A program made the position numbers and the translations under genes. From assembly GCA_020442965.1 (NCBI GenBank), contig JAGRJB010000225.1, forward strand, positions 1-17,235: a stretch of DNA of 17,235 nt. Reading direction: 5' to 3'. The stretch's first letter is position 1, and every line of letters begins with the position of its first letter. The notes under the pieces are model-generated. The model had not been told where the DNA came from. It saw nothing but the letters and a program-made list of their open reading frames with translations, and did no database searches. This stretch comes from Pseudomonadales bacterium. Its GTDB lineage: Bacteria > Pseudomonadota > Gammaproteobacteria > Steroidobacterales > Steroidobacteraceae. Shown here piece by piece: positions 15,755 to 17,235 of this stretch.

Positions 15755-17083
15755 GTGCGGCTGCGCATTGGACCAACGGCTTTCGTATTGACGACTGTGG
15801 TGCTCCTTACTGCGGTCCTGGCAAAGGAACCTTCGATGCAAGAATCCACGTTGCAGCCTTTCTCGCTCGGCGATTTGTTTGTCGCTGTCACTGAGTTGAA
15901 CGATCCGAACGACGATCACGCGGGTCGCGGCCGAATCATCCAGTACGATGTCGCAGGTCATCAGAAGGGTCTGCTGTATCTACGCGATACGACCCATCTC
16001 GTAGGCGGCTTGAAGTTCGATCCGCGCGGTGTGCTGTGGGCGTTCGACAGTCAGGAGTTCGTGGTCCTCAACATTCATCCGGACGGCAAGGTGGTGCGTC
16101 GGTCGGAGTTTCCGCGCCGGCCATTTTCGCACGTGAATTTTGCGCCAGACGGCACGCTATATCTGGGTGAGCACGTGGTCGGTTCTACCGTCAAGCCCGA
16201 GATTGCGGCACGCATGCATACTAAGCTGCCGTTCATGCCCGGTACGGATCGCTTCGGCGACGGGCATGTGTGGCATTTCAAATCCGATGGCAAGTTGATC
16301 AAGGAGTACGCTACGCAAACGCATGGCGGCATGGGTGGCTTTCTTGGCGTGACGATGTCCACGCTGTCGGCCGATGGCAAGACGTTGGTCTATTGCTCCG
16401 AGACGGGGCCGCGCCTGATGCGATACGACTTGGCCAACGACAAACAACTGCCGGATCTACAGTCATTTCAGCCGCCGTTTCAGGGGCCGCCGGCGATGTT
16501 CTTCGCGATGGAGTATGCCCCCAACGGGATGCTCTATGTGCTGCGGGGTGGGCGCGTGGAAGTGGTCGATGACAGCGGTGCGACCAAGCGTGAAATTGCG
16601 CTGCCAGGATTTGGCTGGGCGATCATGGATATCACCACCGATGGGCGCTACGGCTACGTGGGTAATTACTTTTCGGGCGATGTGCTGAAGATCGAACTCG
16701 CCTCCGGCGCGCAGCTAGGGACGATCAAGACCGGCGGCGCAAAGGCACTTGCCGGTGTGGTCGAGTATCAGGGCGAGGGGACGCGTGCTGCCCGCGCACA
16801 AATAGTTAGCAAGCGAACAAATGCGCCGATCGCGCCGCAACCTGCGGTACCGCCGAGCAGCAAGCGCAAGCCGTCGCGCAAGACCGCCGCCCGGAAGAAG
16901 GTCGTCAAGAAGAAACCTGCGCAGAAGCGAGCCGCCACGAAGAGCGCGGTCAGAAAGAGCGCAGTCAAAAAGAGCGCCGCCAAGAAGAAGTCAGTCACGA
17001 AGCGGGCCAAGGCGGCCGCACGCACCCGCGCCAAGAGCAAGCGCCCATCCGGCAAGCGCAGGGTTGTGCGACGTAAGAAATAG
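15755..17083 (+). CDS. Beta-propeller-like protein with a histone H1-like Lys/Arg/Ala tail
   Basis: Protein of 442 residues in two parts. Residues 40-340 show repeated blade-like units such as [32 protein letters not shown] and [18 protein letters not shown], as in NHL/SMP-30-like six-bladed propellers; no enzyme motif is clear. The last 100 residues have no Asp or Glu (last acidic residue E341) and are packed with Lys, Arg and Ala, including [10 protein letters not shown] and KSAAK in a row, like the tails of bacterial H1-like proteins such as AlgP. Two starts compete. GTG 15755 follows the SDR stop directly and gives a convincing signal peptide (hydrophobic 9-22, cleavage after AVLA at 20-23). 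ATG 15836 has a stronger ribosome site (AAAGGA, 7-base spacing) and gives a cytoplasmic 415-residue form. Compartment, and so the role of the tail (DNA, or cell-surface polyanions), depends on which is used. Confidence 0.85.
   Translation: MRLRIGPTAFVLTTVVLLTAVLAKEPSMQESTLQPFSLGDLFVAVTELNDPNDDHAGRGRIIQYDVAGHQKGLLYLRDTTHLVGGLKFDPRGVLWAFDSQEFVVLNIHPDGKVVRRSEFPRRPFSHVNFAPDGTLYLGEHVVGSTVKPEIAARMHTKLPFMPGTDRFGDGHVWHFKSDGKLIKEYATQTHGGMGGFLGVTMSTLSADGKTLVYCSETGPRLMRYDLANDKQLPDLQSFQPPFQGPPAMFFAMEYAPNGMLYVLRGGRVEVVDDSGATKREIALPGFGWAIMDITTDGRYGYVGNYFSGDVLKIELASGAQLGTIKTGGAKALAGVVEYQGEGTRAARAQIVSKRTNAPIAPQPAVPPSSKRKPSRKTAARKKVVKKKPAQKRAATKSAVRKSAVKKSAAKKKSVTKRAKAAARTRAKSKRPSGKRRVVRRKK
15823..15828 (+). 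promoter_or_regulatory. Internal ribosome binding site for an alternative start of the propeller protein
   Basis: AAAGGA lies seven bases before the in-frame ATG 15836, at better spacing than anything ahead of GTG 15755. It also encodes the AKE just after the predicted signal-peptide cleavage site, so it may be fortuitous. Confidence 0.45.
16940..16984 (+). repeat. Three 15-base tandem repeats coding KSA(V/A)(R/K)
   Basis: Units at 16940-16954, 16955-16969 and 16970-16984 share AAGAGCGC at the start of each copy and encode [10 protein letters not shown] and KSAAK (residues 396-410). A weaker fourth unit, KKSVT, follows. The pattern suggests expansion of the tail by slippage, so tail length may vary between strains. 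Confidence 0.8.
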
Positions 17084-17091
17084 TCGCGCCG

Positions 17092-17235
17092 ATGGTACCG
17101 CTGTCAATTCTCGACCTCGTACCGGTTCGTGTCGGTGAGACGCCGCGTGAGGCACTGCCGCGTAGCCTCGAGCTCGCACAGCATGCGGAGGACCTGGGCT
17201 ATCGGCGGTTCTGGGTGGCCGAACACCACAACATG
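17092..17235 (+). CDS. Luciferase-like flavin-dependent monooxygenase (LLM class), 3' end outside the window
   Basis: Only the first 48 codons are visible, open to the window edge. The product begins [12 protein letters not shown], continues with a helix ending [21 protein letters not shown], then NM. This is the usual first strand and helix of bacterial-luciferase-like (LLM) FMN-dependent oxidoreductases, in which the AEHH segment lies at the flavin/substrate pocket. The ATG lies eight bases after the propeller gene stop, so the two are probably cotranscribed, though no clear ribosome site is present. Full-length members have about 330-350 residues. Substrate cannot be inferred. Confidence 0.85.
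   Translation, partial: MVPLSILDLVPVRVGETPREALPRSLELAQHAEDLGYRRFWVAEHHNM

Noticed and set aside
1..17235. Mobile element, prophage, CRISPR or defence system
   Set aside because: No transposase, integrase, terminal repeats, spacer-repeat array or defence-type domain was seen on either strand.

Overview
The window (17,235 bases, GC-rich, roughly 60% by eye) is densely coding and looks like the chromosome of a proteobacterium. The reasons are an RND permease followed by an overlapping NodT-type outer-membrane lipoprotein (a Gram-negative export system), a Tat-type signal on a solute-binding protein, and closely packed genes with 0 to 130 base gaps. Genus cannot be fixed from the sequence. I saw no tRNA, rRNA, CRISPR array, insertion sequence or phage gene, and no gene-free stretch reaches 300 bases.

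Layout. (1) Bases 1-3432, plus strand: the C-terminal two-thirds of a MexF/OqxB-like RND drug-efflux permease, overlapping an OprN/NodT-like outer-membrane factor. (2) Bases 3524-5923, minus strand: a complete phosphoketolase, convergent with the efflux genes. (3) Bases 6050-11105, plus strand, probably one transcription unit: a SAM-dependent methyltransferase with an unrecognised N-terminal region, a LACTB2-like metallo-beta-lactamase-fold hydrolase, a two-domain soluble ABC ATPase (ModF/PhrA-like), a possible 67-residue small protein, and an MFS transporter whose reading frame is broken by one base. (4) Bases 11171-14028, plus strand: an intact TetA-like MFS transporter and an orphan Tat-exported peptide-type substrate-binding protein. 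(5) Bases 14029-15754: two related NYC1/NOL-like short-chain dehydrogenases placed head to head. (6) Bases 15755-17235, plus strand: a beta-propeller-like protein with a 100-residue acid-free Lys/Arg/Ala tail resembling histone H1, then the start of a luciferase-like flavin-dependent monooxygenase.

How they fit together. The clear functional units are the RND pump with its outer-membrane channel, and phosphoketolase feeding acetyl phosphate into central carbon metabolism. Four transport systems (RND, two MFS, orphan substrate-binding protein) sit next to small-molecule-modifying enzymes (methyltransferase, hydrolase, two SDRs, a flavin monooxygenase). This could reflect handling of xenobiotics or secondary metabolites, but no pathway can be proved from sequence. 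No transcription regulator is encoded here.

The points most worth a second look are the propeller protein with the H1-like tail and its two competing starts, one secreted and one cytoplasmic; the MFS frameshift, which sits exactly at a perfect 7-bp hairpin; the divergent NYC1/NOL-like SDR pair; and the small ORF wedged between the ABC and MFS genes with a strong ribosome site and a TGATG junction.
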